A DNA stretch of 64,000 bases. It comes from Hyaloscypha bicolor E. Lineage: Eukaryota > Ascomycota > Leotiomycetes > Helotiales > Hyaloscyphaceae. The notes under the pieces were generated by a model. It did not search any database. It saw nothing but the letters and a program-made list of their open reading frames with translations, and had not been told where the DNA came from. Every line of letters starts with the position of its first letter. Positions within the stretch are counted from its first letter, which is position 1. The stretch covers positions 992,001-1,056,000 of the forward strand of contig NW_020194555.1 of assembly GCF_002865645.1 (NCBI RefSeq), read 5' to 3'. The translations under genes were made by a program, and so were the position numbers. Shown here piece by piece: positions 35,580 through 52,287 of this stretch.

Positions 35580-36060
35580 TTAAATATCTAATTAATATAA
35601 ATATAATATAAAGAAATAGATTAAATATAAATAGAATAAAAAATAGATATATAAAATGAGAATATAAAATAAGGAAATATATATAAATATATAAAGTATT
35701 TAAAAAGTCTAATATTAGACTAGATTAGAAAATTAGTATATAGTTAAAAAGAAATACTATTTTTCGCGTTTTTAAAATATTCTAATATTAATATAATTAT
35801 AATTATATAATCTAAAAATAACTAGAAATAATAAAATATAAATAATAAATAATAACTATATAACTTTATATTATATAACTAACTCGACTAATAAACTATT
35901 TTTAATTAGATTTAGTAAATTTAGAACTCATATATTAATATTATAATATTATAATTCTTGCTTTTAAAAATATTAACTATTTTATTAATTTTATATATTA
36001 AGTATTTTATATATATTATATATTATATTATATATTTCTAGTAAATTAATATTAATAAAT
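35580..36060 (+). repeat. Copia LTR, 3' end of copy Y
   Basis: It contains ATACTATTTTTCGCGTTTTT at about 35757, absent or mutated in the inverted copy, and ends near TTTCTAGTAAATTAATATTAA. The ends are approximate because RIP has hidden the TG/CA dinucleotides. Confidence 0.55.
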
Positions 36061-37492
36061 AATAGAATCTTAATTAATAAATAAAAATTTCTCGAATATA
36101 AGTTTTTATAATTAAAATTAATCTAGTAAATTATTTAATAAGCTATTTATATTAGATTATATTAAAATTTATTACTTATATTATTTATTAATTTATAATT
36201 AATATATTATAAATAAAAAAGAAGTTATAAGAAAAAAACTATATAATATATATTACTTTAATTAAAAGTATTATTTATATTATATTAGAAATAAAATTAA
36301 TTTATAATTTATAAAAGTTTAATAAATATATTAAGTTATTTTATTTATTTTAAAAAAGTTATATATAATAATAACTAATTAGATAAAAGTTTTTAATTAT
36401 ATAATATTTTAATAAGCTTATAAAAAACAGAAATCTTAATTATTTATAATTAAATAAAATATATAGCTTATTAATTCTTTTAACTAATATAAGATTGGAA
36501 ATTAAAAATATATTATTAATAAAGATAAGGCTTAAAAAAGTAATATATAACTTATAAATTAAAAATAAATTAAAAATAATTTCAAGAAATATAAATATAT
36601 TTTAGCTAAAATAAAAAAGGCCTAAAATTAAACTTATATATAAACTTAATTAAAATCTAATAAGGCTTATTACTAAAATTTTAAAATAAATCTATTATAA
36701 TATTATTATAATAAAGCTTTAGAAATACTAAAGATTAGTTTATAAAAATTATAACTAGCTAATAAAAGAGGCTAATTTAAATTTATTACTAGCTATATAT
36801 ATTTTTATTTTATTTTATTATAATTCAATTAGTTTACAAAATACTTGTAAGATTTTTAATATATATTATAATATTATAATATTTCTTTAATAGCTTTTAT
36901 TTATTATAATTTAAATTAAATTAAATAAGTAAATAAGTAAATAAGAAATACTATTTATTTAATATATAAAAAAAAATCTTTTTAATTACTTATTTATATA
37001 TAAGCTAAAAGACTTTCTAGTATATTTCAAGTATATTAATTAATTCAATACTTATAAGCTTTTTTTATCTTTTCTATAATATTAATTTAATATTTATTTA
37101 AAAAAGGCTTTAAAAATATAACAAGAAATAACTTATATTATTTAGATAAAATTCTTTTATATATATTTATAATATTTATAAAGAGAATTAAATTAATAAA
37201 TTAATAAGAAAAAATAAATAAGAAAAAAAGGGTATTTATTAATAAATATATCTTTTAATTATATTTATAAAAAGAAAGTTACTATTATTATAATTCTTAT
37301 TTTTATTTTCGAATTTATTAAAAAATAATTTAATTAAAATAATATTCTAATAAGTAAATATTTTTCTTTTTAATAAGTTATTTTAAATCTAGTAAATTTG
37401 TTTTATTATTTCTATTAATATTAGTATTAATATTTATTAATTTAATTTTGGTTTTAGTTTTTTCTTATTTATTTCTTAATATTTAATTTATT
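36061..37492. other. AT-rich RIPped DNA, unassigned
   Basis: About 1.4 kb with stops in all frames and no convincing match to the other repeats in the window. No gene, RNA or terminal repeat found. Confidence 0.4.
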
Positions 37493-37707
37493 TATAATAG
37501 CAGAAATAAAGTAATAAAACGAGGCTCAAAAATTAATAATTTCTTATATCTTGAGAATTTAAAGCTAAGAAGAATAGGAGTGAGGTATGGCAGTAGATAA
37601 GTAGGTATAGCCAAGACTACTGAAATACCGAGCTTTAGAAGCGAGCTTGGTTTAAATTATAGCTTGGAATCTTAACTAAAACTAATTATATAATACTAGC
37701 TATTATA
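37493..37707 (-). mobile_element. Solo LTR, 245-bp family, copy 3 (reverse, internally deleted)
   Basis: The reverse complement of the 2540 copy, position by position. The terminus TGTGGCGGCAG now reads TATAATAGCAG, and the other end CCGTTACA reads CTATTATA. TTATT is duplicated outside (37488-37492, 37708-37712). About 30-36 bp corresponding to the CCAAAGGAGTTGG side are missing, giving 215 bp. Confidence 0.85.
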
Positions 37708-37712
37708 TTATT

Positions 37713-39485
<1,773 letters not shown>

Positions 39486-39490
39486 CTATT

Positions 39491-39792
39491 ATGAAAAAGA
39501 AACTATAATAAAACAAAAACCCATATAAAGTATACTAGAGTATAAAACGTGACTTAATAGTAAAATAATAAATTAAAAGCATAAATAGTAAAATATAAAT
39601 AATATATAATATATAAAAGCTTAATTAATTAAATACTTATAAGGAATTATTCTCTAAGTCTATAGAAAAACCAGCTTTCTTATATAATTTCCGCAAGTTA
39701 TATATAAAAGGCCATAGCCTTTATTATATAACCTAAACCTCAAAACCGCTAAAATAATATAATTTTTAATAAGTATAGCCTGCTATACTATA
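39491..39792 (-). repeat. 3' LTR of the 13.1-kb gypsy element
   Basis: 302 bp, colinear without gaps with 52288-52589 and with 15403-15704. On the minus strand it is preceded by a purine-rich AGGGAGCCAGA, a plausible polypurine tract, which supports calling it the 3' LTR. Confidence 0.88.
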
Positions 39793-42760
39793 TCTGGCTC
39801 CCTATTTATTTATACTTATTTCCTAAGTACTAAAAATAATAGAAAAATCTTATTTAGAGTCCGAAATAATAAAATATTTAGGATCCTCTTTTATTAGTTA
39901 ATCTAATTTCTTTTTTATATATCTAAAATAAGACTTATTATTCTTAAATAGTCTTATTTTATATTCCCAAACTTGCTTAAAAATAATTTAAACCCGCTTA
40001 GCTATATTCTTATACTAAATCCGATATAGTTCTTTATATTAATTAGTATCTGCCTTTAACTATTACTTAATTTCTGCCTTTATTATAGGATATTAAGGAG
40101 GCTTATTATAGTAAATCATATTATAAATTATACTAATATACTTTAAATAAATAGCTTCTTTGAATTTCGTATTATTTATAGTATTCTTAAATTAATTTTT
40201 AATAGAAGAGGAAAGCTCTAGATAAGAGGCTTTAATAATCTTATAAAAGACTCTATTTTTGTATATTTTATTCTTAATAATAACTAGACTTATTAGAATT
40301 ATAGTAAAAGGCCTATTAAGTAATAAATTATTATTAAGCTATTCTTTAACTTATATATTATTCGAGAATTAATATTTTCCTATAATTCCAGACTTATAAA
40401 TTACCTAACTAAAGGTATTTATTTATCTAGTTAAATAGACTATATTTAAAGTCTTTCCTTCTATTATTTTTAGTAAATACTTACCTATTTCCTTAGCTAT
40501 TTCCGGCTCAAATTTATTAGAAATAAAGAAGTAATTAATATCTTTAAAGAACTTCTTATTAAAGATAGTAGCCTTCTTATAGTTTATAAGGAAAATATAG
40601 CTAATATTCTAATACTCTTTACTAAAGTAAAATTCGCTACTTAAAGCTTTAGTAATAGCTAGATCTTTAGTATTACTTTTATACTAATTATAATTAATAT
40701 TTCCAGAAGTAAAGTATTAGGCTAGCTAAGGATAAGTAACTAGGTAAATAGGATACTTATTTAATACCTTATGAAATCCGAGCTATATTAATAAATCTAC
40801 TATTAAAAGTTAAGAGGCTAAGGTAAAATAGCTATTATTAAGATCTTTATATATTAATATATTATTTTTTTAGAGATAAAACTATAGTATCTCTATTTCT
40901 TTTATTAAGAGCTCTTAAATACTAAGCTTCTTAATTTATTTTAGGTAATTCTTCTTATAAATATAGCTATTAGTACCCAGATTAGTAATACTAGACTTAG
41001 GAATAAGAATTATAGTATTGAATTAGAGCTATAGATTAGAGCGGAATTAATTAGAAATATAGTACTTGTATTTATACTTCTTAATTTCCTAGTTCTTAAA
41101 AAAGAAATCTCGTATTTCCTTATTTATCTAAGTAATAAAAACATGCTTCTTGCCTTTAGTAACTTTATAGAGCTTAGTAACTAGTTTTAGAGTATTCTTA
41201 ATCTCTTATATATTAATAGAAAGAATATTAGCAAATTATTAAATATATATTATATAAGGAGCTTTAAGGAATTCATTATTAATCCTATAATATTCTCGCT
41301 TATAAATAAGTCCTAAAATACTACTATATATTTCTTTAAAAATATATTTATCTTATTAAATAAGTATTAACTTCTATTTAGCTAGTATCTTATAAGTATA
41401 CTAAATGTCTTTATTAAGTTTTCTAGACTTAATACTCTTAGTCTTTTATTTCTTAGTTCTAGATATAGTTATAAAAGTCTTCCTAGATAGTATCTTTTTC
41501 TTTAAAATAGAGAGTTCCTTTTTATTTTCCTCTATTTTACTAACCTTATACTTAGTCTAGTATTTAGATCTCTATTATTTATTAGAAGTCTTAGGCTTAG
41601 CTTATTCTCTATTCTTGCCAGGTTCTTCTTATCTAGTTATACTAGTTCTACTAGCTTTATTAGTAGTTTTCTTACTAGGCTTTATTAAATTAGCTTTATT
41701 TTTCTTAGCTAGATTTGGTTAAGTTAAGCTAAAATTATAATAAGGGCCTATTTTTTAGGCTTATCTCGGAAAGTAGGAAAAGGCTTATTATTATAAACTC
41801 TTTTAATTAGGATTCCGGAAATATTAAAGATATATTATCTAGCCTTGAGATTATTAGCTAATAGTGGCTTAAACTCTAATTCTCTAGGTTCTAAAATAGC
41901 TTTAGTATACTTAAGTACCTTAGTAATATCTAATTTAGTAAATATACTAGTATTTTAATATTTCTTGTTCTTAATATATTCCAAAGTAGCTTTATTAATT
42001 AACTAAATAGTTTTATATACTAAAGCTTTTATCTTAAAAAGAGAATATAATTTCTTATAGATATTTTTACTAAGGTTATTATAAATATTATTAATATATT
42101 AGTTAAAAGCTTTATTATATAGTATAATTCTATTCTGACTCTTAGTATTAAAACTATTTACTATAATCTTAATCTTATTAAGCTTCTCTTATTTGCCTTT
42201 AGAAATGCTTTTAATAATATTCTCGAGTTCCCTATTATTAGCTTAGTAGTTCTTTAGCTTCTCCTTAGTTAATCCTAGTCTAGTTCTGTTTCTAATAAAG
42301 GTTTTTTATTTTAAGAGCTTATTATATATATTACTTAGCTTATCTAGGACATTTATATTAAATTTAGTAATTATAGCTATTTTTTCTAGTATTAGTAGGC
42401 CTTCTATAACTACCTAAGCTTCTTTAATATTCTGAACTTTAATACTATTAATCTATAGGCTTTTAATAATACTATAGCTTATAAGAACTAGCTATTATAC
42501 TTTATTAGCTTAAGAAATCTATATTTCGGCTATTTTATTATTCTTAATAGGTTATAAAGGTATTATTAGTATAATAGTTATAGGTTATAGAATTAAAGGT
42601 TTTCGAGATTATAAGAATTTCTTTTAAGTATATTTCAAAATAAAAAGTAAATTAGAATAGTTTTAGATTATATAAAAATATTATATATATTCGAGTTTTT
42701 CTTTTTTTTTAGGAAGAAAATAAAGCTAAAATAGTAGTATATATAATAGGGAAAGTAAAT
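39793..42760 (-). pseudogene. Extra region of the 13.1-kb gypsy element, between pol and 3' LTR
   Basis: A long minus-strand protein-like reading is interrupted by RIP-type stops. Readable pieces include LEKIAIITKFNINVLDKLSN near 42370-42300, TFIRNRTRLGLTKEKLKN near 42300-42240, a Lys-rich middle near 41450-41650 and KVTKGKKHVFIT near 41130-41165. I recognise no known domain. It occupies the position of env in retroviruses, but nothing in it looks like an envelope protein. The same region, colinear and next to the same LTR, survives at 15705-18690, so it is part of the family and not a chance insertion. Confidence 0.6.
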
Positions 42761-44450
42761 ATAATAATTAGGTATATTTAAGGTAATATAATTACAAATT
42801 AGAAATAATTATAAAAAATAAAATATAAAATTAGGCTTCTATTATAGAAAAGAATATAAATATATATATTTAAGAAAATATAATTAAGAAAATAATTAAG
42901 GCAAGTTAAACTAAATAATAATAATAGAGAAATAAAAAAGTAATATAATAGAAATATAAATATAGTAATAGTATTTAAAGTATTAGAATATAAAAGAAAA
43001 TAATAAAAATTTCATAATATAAGTATACCCTAATTCCCTATTTATTTAGAAATATTTCTATTAACTCAAAAAATAGTATAAAAGAAGAGAAATAATATAG
43101 GAAATATATAAAAAGTAAGATATATAAAGGTACTAAAAATATTAGGAAAGTATAAAGTAAGTATTAATAGAAAAAAAGTCAGAATAATAGAATTAAGAAA
43201 TAATTTAGAATAAAGTATTACTTTTTCCGAAACTAATTTATATTTCTTCCGAAAGCTAATTATATTTATTTAATACTTATTAAAGTTAACTTTATATAAT
43301 ATAAAACTATTTAGTTAGTTAGGTCTTTAAAGTAATATTCCTATTTATAAAAGTAATACTAAAGGTATTAGAATATATAAAAGAAAGAACTATAAGATAA
43401 TATAAATAGGATTTATAATACTATTATTAAGTTTGAAATAATTAATATTAAAGTTAATATAAAATATAAAAAAATTAGATATTCCGAATTAGTAATAAAA
43501 ATATAGGAATTATTTAGATAATATTTAATAGTAAGAAATAGATTAATAGCAAGAATTAGTAAATTATACTAGCTTTTTAAAAAAGTAAATAGTATTATAA
43601 TTAGGAAATAGGTTCTATATAAAAGAAGTTCTTTTTATATAAAAGTAGAAATATATAATATACTAATTAAGTCTCGGTATAAGTTTTAAGAATAGCTATA
43701 GTTATATTAAAAAAGAAATAGATTTTCTAGTATATAATAGGCTTTAAATAAGTAAATCTAGTTTATTTAATATCTAAGAAATTCCCAGAATTATATATTA
43801 GTAAGTATCTTCGGAAATAATTATTAGATTTAATAAGGTTTCCCTTTTTTCTTATAGGGCTTCTAGTTTGGCTATTTCGTTTATATATAACTTCTAATTG
43901 GGAAGTTTATTTAAATATTATAAGGAAACTTATAATAATAATTCAAGTTAAAATCGAGATTTATAAATATTATAATTAAGCTTTAGACTAGTATAAGCCG
44001 CGAGAATAGCTAGTTAAAAAGGCAAATAAAGCTTTTAAAAGATTTCTATTTTAGTAAAATATATATAAAAGGCCTCTTTTTTTCTTCTTTTCTTTTTCTA
44101 ATTCCAAATATAATTACTATTTATTACTATAATTCGGAATCAAGAGTTTATAAGATAATCTTTTAATTTTCTATTTATTTTTATACTAAAAAAATACTTT
44201 ATATTTAATTCCCAAGATCTAGTAATAGAATTTTATATATTAAGAATACTATCTAGTAGTAATAATTAGATAATAATAAGAAATAAATAATAGTAAAGTT
44301 CATCCGACTTCTAGAATAGTAATCTAATAATTAGAAGGAAAATTTAAAAGATATATAAAGAATTAAAAATAATAAGCTTTATTTTAGGTTAAGAAAAGCT
44401 CCTATTATTAAATATTTCCTTCTAGTTCTTTATAAAGAAAACATATTTTA
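42761..44450. other. Degraded interior of the 13.1-kb element, unassigned
   Basis: A+T-rich sequence between the extra region and the readable part of pol. No motif could be placed. Probably the C-terminal part of pol and a spacer, or an older nested insertion. Confidence 0.35.
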
Positions 44451-47400
44451 CTTTTTCTAATTCTAGTAATTCTAGAATATATATAATAATACTAGTAGCT
44501 TTTTTAATTTTCTAAGTATTATTTTACTTATAGTATTTTATAACTACTTTCTTTTCTAGTTCTATATTTATCTTAAAATATTTATTTATAGATATATACT
44601 TATTATTAATTTCATTTTTAGAAAAGTACTAGAATTTATTTCTTTTAATAAACTACTTAAATTAATTCCCGGTATATATTCTTTGAAATATAATACTATT
44701 AAGTTCTTCTAGTATATAATATTCTTTTAGTTAATTTATATACTTTACTTTATATAGGCTAAGCTATTAGTATAATAGCTTTATATTTCTTAACTTGTCT
44801 TAATTTATTAATTTAATATTATATATAAGAACTAGATTCTTTTTGGAAATAGGCTTTAAATAAATCTAGTAAATAGTATTAAATTACTTCTTTTTCTCTT
44901 GGTATTTTCTATTTTTCTTTATTCTAGCTTTTTTAATATTTTTATCTCTTATTTATATTTACTTTATATATATTTCCAGAAATATTTCTCTATTATAGAC
45001 TTTATTCTATTTAAATATTTTCTAGATTAGAAAGTATATTTCTATAGGTAATATAGCTTCCCTATTATAGACTATATATAAAAGGGTAAATCCAGTTAGT
45101 TTATATATAATAACTTGGTTAGTAAATAGAATATATAATAGTAAATCTATCTAAGGCTTCTTTTTATTTATTATAAGTATTATAAGTACTTAAATAATTA
45201 ATTAATATTCTCTTTTAATTATACTATTTCCCTTGAAATTATAGGCCAAAATAATAATTCTATTAATTCTTAGCTTATTAAGTTCCTAAATTACTACTTC
45301 TTTAAATTCTAATCTGCTATTTACCTTAAGCTATCTAAATAAATTATACCTATAAATAATTTCTTCCTAAATAAACTTAGTAATCTTCTTACTAGTTAGA
45401 TTCTTTAAAAGTTTAGCTTTAACTTATTCTAAGAAGTTATCTCTAGTAATAAGTAGCAAGTTATATTCTTTATAGTCTAGTAATTTAATTATATTAATTC
45501 TAAGATAATAGAAAAGAAATATAGCTTTTATTAGATATAAAGCTTTTTCTTATTTTCTTTTATTCTTATACTAATAAACTTTATAAATACTAATATATTT
45601 CTATATATAGTTATAGTAACCTTTTTAGTAATAATAGCTAGCTACTAAGTAAAAAGTACTTTCTTTTCTGGTATATCTAATTTTATTATATAGCTCTTTA
45701 ATAATAATTTCCCTTTACTTTTAATTATTAATAATAAGTTAAAGCAAGTATATTTTAGATATAACTCTCTATAGTAATTAATCTCTTATACTATAATTCA
45801 AAGCTTTTTTATTTAACTTTTAAAACTTGACTCTAGATATTTCTTCTAGTCTAGAGAATATTATAAGATATTATATAATATTCTAGTATTATTTGAAATA
45901 GCTATTATTTAAGAAATCTAGTAAAATAATTAGGTTATTAAATAAAGTATAAAAGTTAGTATTATTACTTATTATTTTATTAGTAATTATATATAAAAGA
46001 CTATAGCCTTTATTATATAACTTCCGGATTTTATTATTTTTTAATATTACTAATTTGCTTCTAGATATAATAAGGCTTTAATTATTAATCTTTAGTAACT
46101 AGATATTATTATTCAAATATTTAGTAAAGGTCTTAGAAATCTAATTTCTCAAAATAATATTATATAACTAAACCGGAACTATTTCCTTTAATTAAACTTT
46201 CTATTTAATAAATATTATTCTAATAATATTAAACTCTATTACTAACTATTTATTAATATTCTTATTATTTTTAGTATTACTTTCTTGCTATAAATATCTT
46301 AATAATTCATTAGTAGTAATATACTTAGTTCCTTTAATATACTTAACTTTAAAGTCAAATAATTAAATTCATACTAGCTAGCGAGTAACTAGAGCTCTAG
46401 GAAAATCCATAGCTACTTTATTTAGCTATATAACAAATATATTAGTATCTAGTTTAAGGATAAAGTAAACTTTATATAGCTAGAATTATACTTTTTATAA
46501 ATACTTTACTAGCTTTTAATATTTTCTTTTAGTAATATTATATTTTTATTTAGTATTATTTCAGATTTTAGACTTATATTATATAACTTTCTTTTTTCCT
46601 TTATTATTATATTAACTAAGAGTTCCGCCCTACTTATCTAGGCTAGTATCTATTACTAATATAATTATTCCCTAATCTTCTAATAAATTATAGTATAACT
46701 TATAAAGTATTAGAATAATAATAAGCTTTTCTTAAAGAATTCATATAGCTAGTACTTATTTATTACTTTAATCCTATATTATATCTTTCCTTATTAAATA
46801 ATAAATAGGTTTAGTAATATTTATAAAGCCTTTAATCTAAATATAGTAATAAATAGTAATTCTAATAAATACCTTACTTTTAATTATATTATTATAATAT
46901 TTCTATCTTAAGATCTTAGTAATTCTTAAGCTCAAAAGGCTTTTTTCAAGTATTCTATAAATAAAGCTAATAATAACTATATTATTATAATAGAATTATG
47001 ATTTTTCTCTAATACTAGCTCTGGCTTATCTAATTCTATCTAAGGTTATATTAAGGTTTTAAAGGTATTTAAATAAAAAATACTAAATACTAGGTAAAAT
47101 AAGTTGCCTATTATAGTCTATATAAGGTTTCTTAACTCTAATATTATTAATAAATAGTATAGCGATTTTAGGAAATAGATTTTCTAGAATAGTTATAATA
47201 ATTCATATAAACTATATAACAGAATTAGTAATTCCCTAAGATAATATAGTTATTCTTAATAGCCTTAGAAGTATTATAAATATAATTAAATCTTTACTAT
47301 AAGTATCTAATATAAGTTAATTATATCCGGAAAAGAAATTAATTAGAGAAATATAAATATATCTAGTAAATTTCTTTAAGATCTTATTAATAAACGGAAA

Positions 47401-50400
47401 TAGATTAGTATTTCTTAGGATTACTAAATTTATCTTTATAATAGTATTAATTAGTCTATAAGTTCTAGTAATCTTTTTTATAACTAGGAATTATAAATTC
47501 TAATAAGATCTATTATATTTCTTAAGAATTTTATAATCTAGGTATTCTAATAATATTTTTACTATTACTAGTACTAGAGCTTTAGGATATAGGAAATTCT
47601 TTTCTTATTAGGCCTTATACTTAATAGTCTTAATTAGAATAAGTAGGCTAATATTCTTATAAACTTTTCCTATTTCTTTCTAATTAAATATAATTATATT
47701 TTCTTAATTAATTATTAATTCTTGAAATATAGCTAGTTCTTTTTTCTAGAGCTAGTTACTAATATCTAATTATTTAAGGTATTCCGGAATAAGTTATAAA
47801 TCTCTTAAAATAGCTAATATTCTTAATAAAAAGTAATTCTTATATTTCCTAATATATTTCTATAAGTATTTTCTAGCTTTAGATCTCTTAAACTAGTCCG
47901 GATATTTACTAGAGCCTTTTCTAGTTCTATTATTAGTATTTATTAGTTAAATCTTCTTATTTTTTATTTTTTATACTTTTATAACTAGAAATAGACTATA
48001 ATTATTATTATTTTCTTTAAAAGCTATAGCTATTTTCTCTAGTACTCTTTTTATTTAATCTCCGGAATTTATAACCTTTTTATTTAGCTTTTTTCTAGTT
48101 AGGTATAAAAAGTACCTTTTTATCTAGTATTTTAATATATTTTCCTTAAGCTTCTATATATTTCAGAATTCTGTCTAGTCTTGGGTTCTATATTTCTTAG
48201 TTTCGGGAATATATTTCTTTATTATTAAGAGATATTACTCTATTTCTTTTTTAGAAATATCTTTATTTAATATTCTTTTTACTTCTTTTTCTATTAATTC
48301 CGGAACTATTCTTAATAATATTCTAATTAGAGCCTTTTTTGCTTTAGTTTCTCTAAAAATATTATTAATTTCCTGAATTCCTGAATCCAAAATAAAAGAA
48401 TCTATAAGAAATCCTGGTATTTTCTTATTTCTTCTAATATTATTACTAGTTATAATACTAGGCTCTATTTTTTCTCTTTATTTTTAGTTTTCTATTCCGT
48501 ATTACTTAATTCCTTAACTCTAGGAGCTTAGTACTCTTAAACTATTATTTTCTTTTATTTCCTAATATTCTTTAAAAATAAAATAATTATAATAATATAA
48601 GTATTCTAGTTATTTTTAGAATTAGTAAATCTTCTATCCTATAAACTATTACTTCTATATATAATTTTTATTTTTATTTTTACTAAGAATAGTTAATTAA
48701 ATAGAATTTTTAAAGCTCTTTTAACTAGGAAAAACATATCTTTATATTCTATTCTATTTATAATCTTAGCTTTAAGCTTTACTATTTCTATAAATCTAAA
48801 TTTAGCCCTAATAATAATAAATATTTAATAATCTATAGTATTATATATTACTTTACTAATACTTTTAGAGATCTTATCGGGAAAAATATTAATTTTAGCT
48901 CTAGTATTAATTATTTCTTTATATTTAATATTTCCTTAAGGTCCTCAAAATATGAATTAGAGGTATAAAGATTATATAATATATTTATAAGCTAGTAATA
49001 TTCGAATATTAATACTATTACCTTTAAATTAAATAATTCTATTAGTATTAGATACCTAAACTAGTATTTCTAATTCCTTAAATATTCTATTTATTATATA
49101 AGCTATAGCTACTAGCTCTATAGATTTTCTAGTATATCTAATTATACTTAATATAATAGTATTTCCTATTTATAAGATAATAAGATAAGAAGTATTATTT
49201 TTAATTTATTAGTTCTAAAATATAATAGCTAAATCTAGCGTTTTTAAGATATTAATAAGTATTCTTATTTCTTTCTAAGTTTTTAGGAATAAAATAATTA
49301 CTTTCTTTAGTAATCTTACTAGAATATTATTAATTTTAGGAGTCCTATATTTATTATAATTAAAAGTATATTAGGTTCCTAATTTATTTTATTTATTTCC
49401 GGAAGTATTAATATTTATATTCTTAGCTAGGCTACTTCCTTATCTATTACTTCTTGAAATAGTACTTTTCTGGCTTCTTATATAAAGTAGCTTTTTTTCT
49501 ATTCTAGCTTATTTTTAGAAAATCTCTTTAGCTATTTCTATCTCTTTTTTCTTTCTTCTTAATAAGAAACCTATTATAGTATTAATAAAAACGCTATTTA
49601 TAGCCAAATCTTAATCCTATTTATTAATTCCAGAACCTAAAGTATTAGTAATTCTAATATAATTTCCTTTAAAGCAAAATAGTTATTTAGATTCCCTAGA
49701 TATAACTTACTTGTTTTTATATATAGATCCCGATTAGCTAGTTCCTTTTTCTCTTTCTTGCCTAGTAAACTAGGTATTTCCTATTAATTTCTAGATATTT
49801 TTAGGTTAAGTATTTAAGTTATAGTTAAATTCTTCTTCTCGGACTTAGGAAATAATTTAGTTAAATTACTAGTACTTACTAGTAAAGAAAAAGGAAATAC
49901 TTTCTTATTTAGGCTTAAATAGCTCTTTATATTATTTTTTATTAAATTAGTAAGTATATTTATAATTTATAAGTTCTTCTATTAATAGGTAATAGAACTA
50001 AGAGATATAAATATATTCTAGATTAATATTATTATCTTTATTCCTGCTATAGTACTTATAGCAAATTTATTCTTTTAGTTCTAGGTCTATACTATAGGCT
50101 ATATTAATTTAAGTAGTATTTTCTAATTATATTTGAGACTAATTTCCTTTAGAATATAGTTATTTAGACTCTTTACTTATTCTAGCTTAATTACTATAGC
50201 TATTATAGTATTCTCTATATTCTTTATTATAAATTCTAGTATATCCTCTCTAAAGACCTAAATTATACTTACTAGGCTATTAATACTATTATACTAGCTA
50301 TATCTATTATAGTTAACTGGGTTATATAAGTTGGCTATAAATATTTTCCTGAATTATAATAGTAGCTATATTAAGTTATTTCTATAAGTTCTCTTAAATT

Positions 50401-51800
50401 ATAATAGTAATAAATAGTTTTTCTAGACTCTTTATTAGTTAGTTAATATTATTTCCTTTAGGTTTACTACTTTTAGTAGATTTCATATAATTAGCTATAG
50501 GCTAGGTTCTTTTTTTATTTATATTTATAATAGCTTTAAGAAATATAATAGGAGGAACTAGTAAAAAATAATTATTTTCTGGCTTAAGAACTATATTATA
50601 GACTACTATATTCAAGTATTCTTATCTAAGTCTAGATATATCTGGGTTATTAGTAATATTAAAATAATATTTCTTTTTTTATACTAATAGGATATTACTA
50701 TTTTCTTATATATCTTACTATATTTATAAATAGAAATATTTATAAGTTTAAAGTTTATGTTTTTAAGAATATAATTTCTTACTAGAATAAATAGTTCTCT
50801 TATAAATTCCTAGTACTAAGTAATTTTATTTCTTTCTTTCTTTTTTAGTAATTTTTTTAATATTCTATTAAATATATTAATATAAGATTTAGAAGAGATT
50901 TCTTTATTCTGAACTTATATAATAATCTAATTAAGAAAGTTATAGCTAATTTTGAGTATTTCCTAGTTATACTCTCGGAATTCCTTTAGTAAAGCCTTAA
51001 AGAACTTGGTTTTCTAATAATTTCCTGGGTTATTAGTATAGTACTCTAATATAGCCTTAACCTAATTTTTATAAATAGAAGAAATATAATAAATAATTCT
51101 TTTTTTTTTGTATTTTCGGGAATATAATAGTTCTTATATATATTTATATATTATTTCAAAAATATAGAGATATTACTTCCTTGAAATTACGGTATTTTAG
51201 GAGCTTCTATAAATAATAAGTTTAAATCCGGTACTAGTATATACTTATTCTTAGCTATATTAATCTTAATAATTTTTTCTATAATTAATTATAAAGTTTC
51301 CGTATCTAAAACTTCTACTAATAAGGTTCCTAAAAAGCTAATTTCTAATTTAAATATATCTTTTAATTTAGGAACCGGGATTAGAAAGAAACCGGTTAAT
51401 AATAATGGATATAATTAAGGTTTAAGTTTTAGTATTAGTAATAATAAGATAGTAGCTTTTCTAGTCTTATTTTTATTATTTATATTCTCTTTCCTATTTC
51501 TTTAGCTTAATACCTATAGTATTTTCTCTTAATTTTACTAAACTAGATATATTTATTAATACTATTAAAAATAATAATAAAAATAATAAATATAATTTTA
51601 CTAATTTTTCTGACTTTTCTGAATTTTTTTTTATTTCTTTACTTAATATCTATTTCTTTCTTTAGAAGCTTCTCTAGTTTATTTATATAATTTCTTATTT
51701 CCGATTTCTTTTTAATTCTTATTTCTAATTCTAGTTTATTATTTTACTTAAATTTAAGAATATTTTCTTTTTTAGGTATTTTTTCCGGACTTAGAAATAA
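44450..51800 (-). pseudogene. gag-pol of the 13.1-kb gypsy element
   Basis: Minus-strand polyprotein. RT is at about 47480-47100, the RNase H C-terminal end at about 46440-46240, integrase below that, and gag expected above about 48500. RT and RNase H phrases are clear (see the element entry). Integrase and gag were assigned by position only. Very many stops. Confidence 0.7.
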
Positions 51801-52287
51801 GCTTTTTTACTAAAACTAGTACTATCTTTATTTTAGTCTTATTATACTATAATATAAAAATATAATATAAATATAAATAATTAATAATATATACTTTATT
51901 TCCTAAATACTAAAGTCTATTTCTAAACTAAGATCTAACTTATATTATCTTAATATAATATTTCTTATTCTATTTCCTCTGCTTCTTTTTCCTTCTATAA
52001 TTAGCCTCTATTTCTATTATCCTTATATACTATACTAGTAAGTATAATTTTATGGCTAACTCGTATTTAAGTTACTAGATATATTAGAAATTAATATAAG
52101 ATACTAAGGATTAATACTTATATATCCTTAATATTTTGGCCTTAGGCTTAAGGTATTATAATAGCCCTTTTCTTTCCTAACTTACTAAGCTAATAATCCG
52201 CCTTATAAATATCCCATTAGAACTTTATAAAAGTATTACCTTAACTATAAAGTTTCTATCTTTCTTATATTACTTACTATAAAATAT

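Larger units (their letters stand above)
31440..36060 (+). mobile_element. Ty1/copia copy Y
   Basis: The longest copia copy. 31440-33215 is colinear with the three parts of copy X. 33160-35560 holds pol, and 35580-36060 is an LTR-like 3' end, also found at 18691 (partial) and 30416 (inverted). A matching 5' LTR directly before 31440 was not identified, so the 5' limit is uncertain. Strong RIP, with TAA/TAG in most codon rows. Confidence 0.65.
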
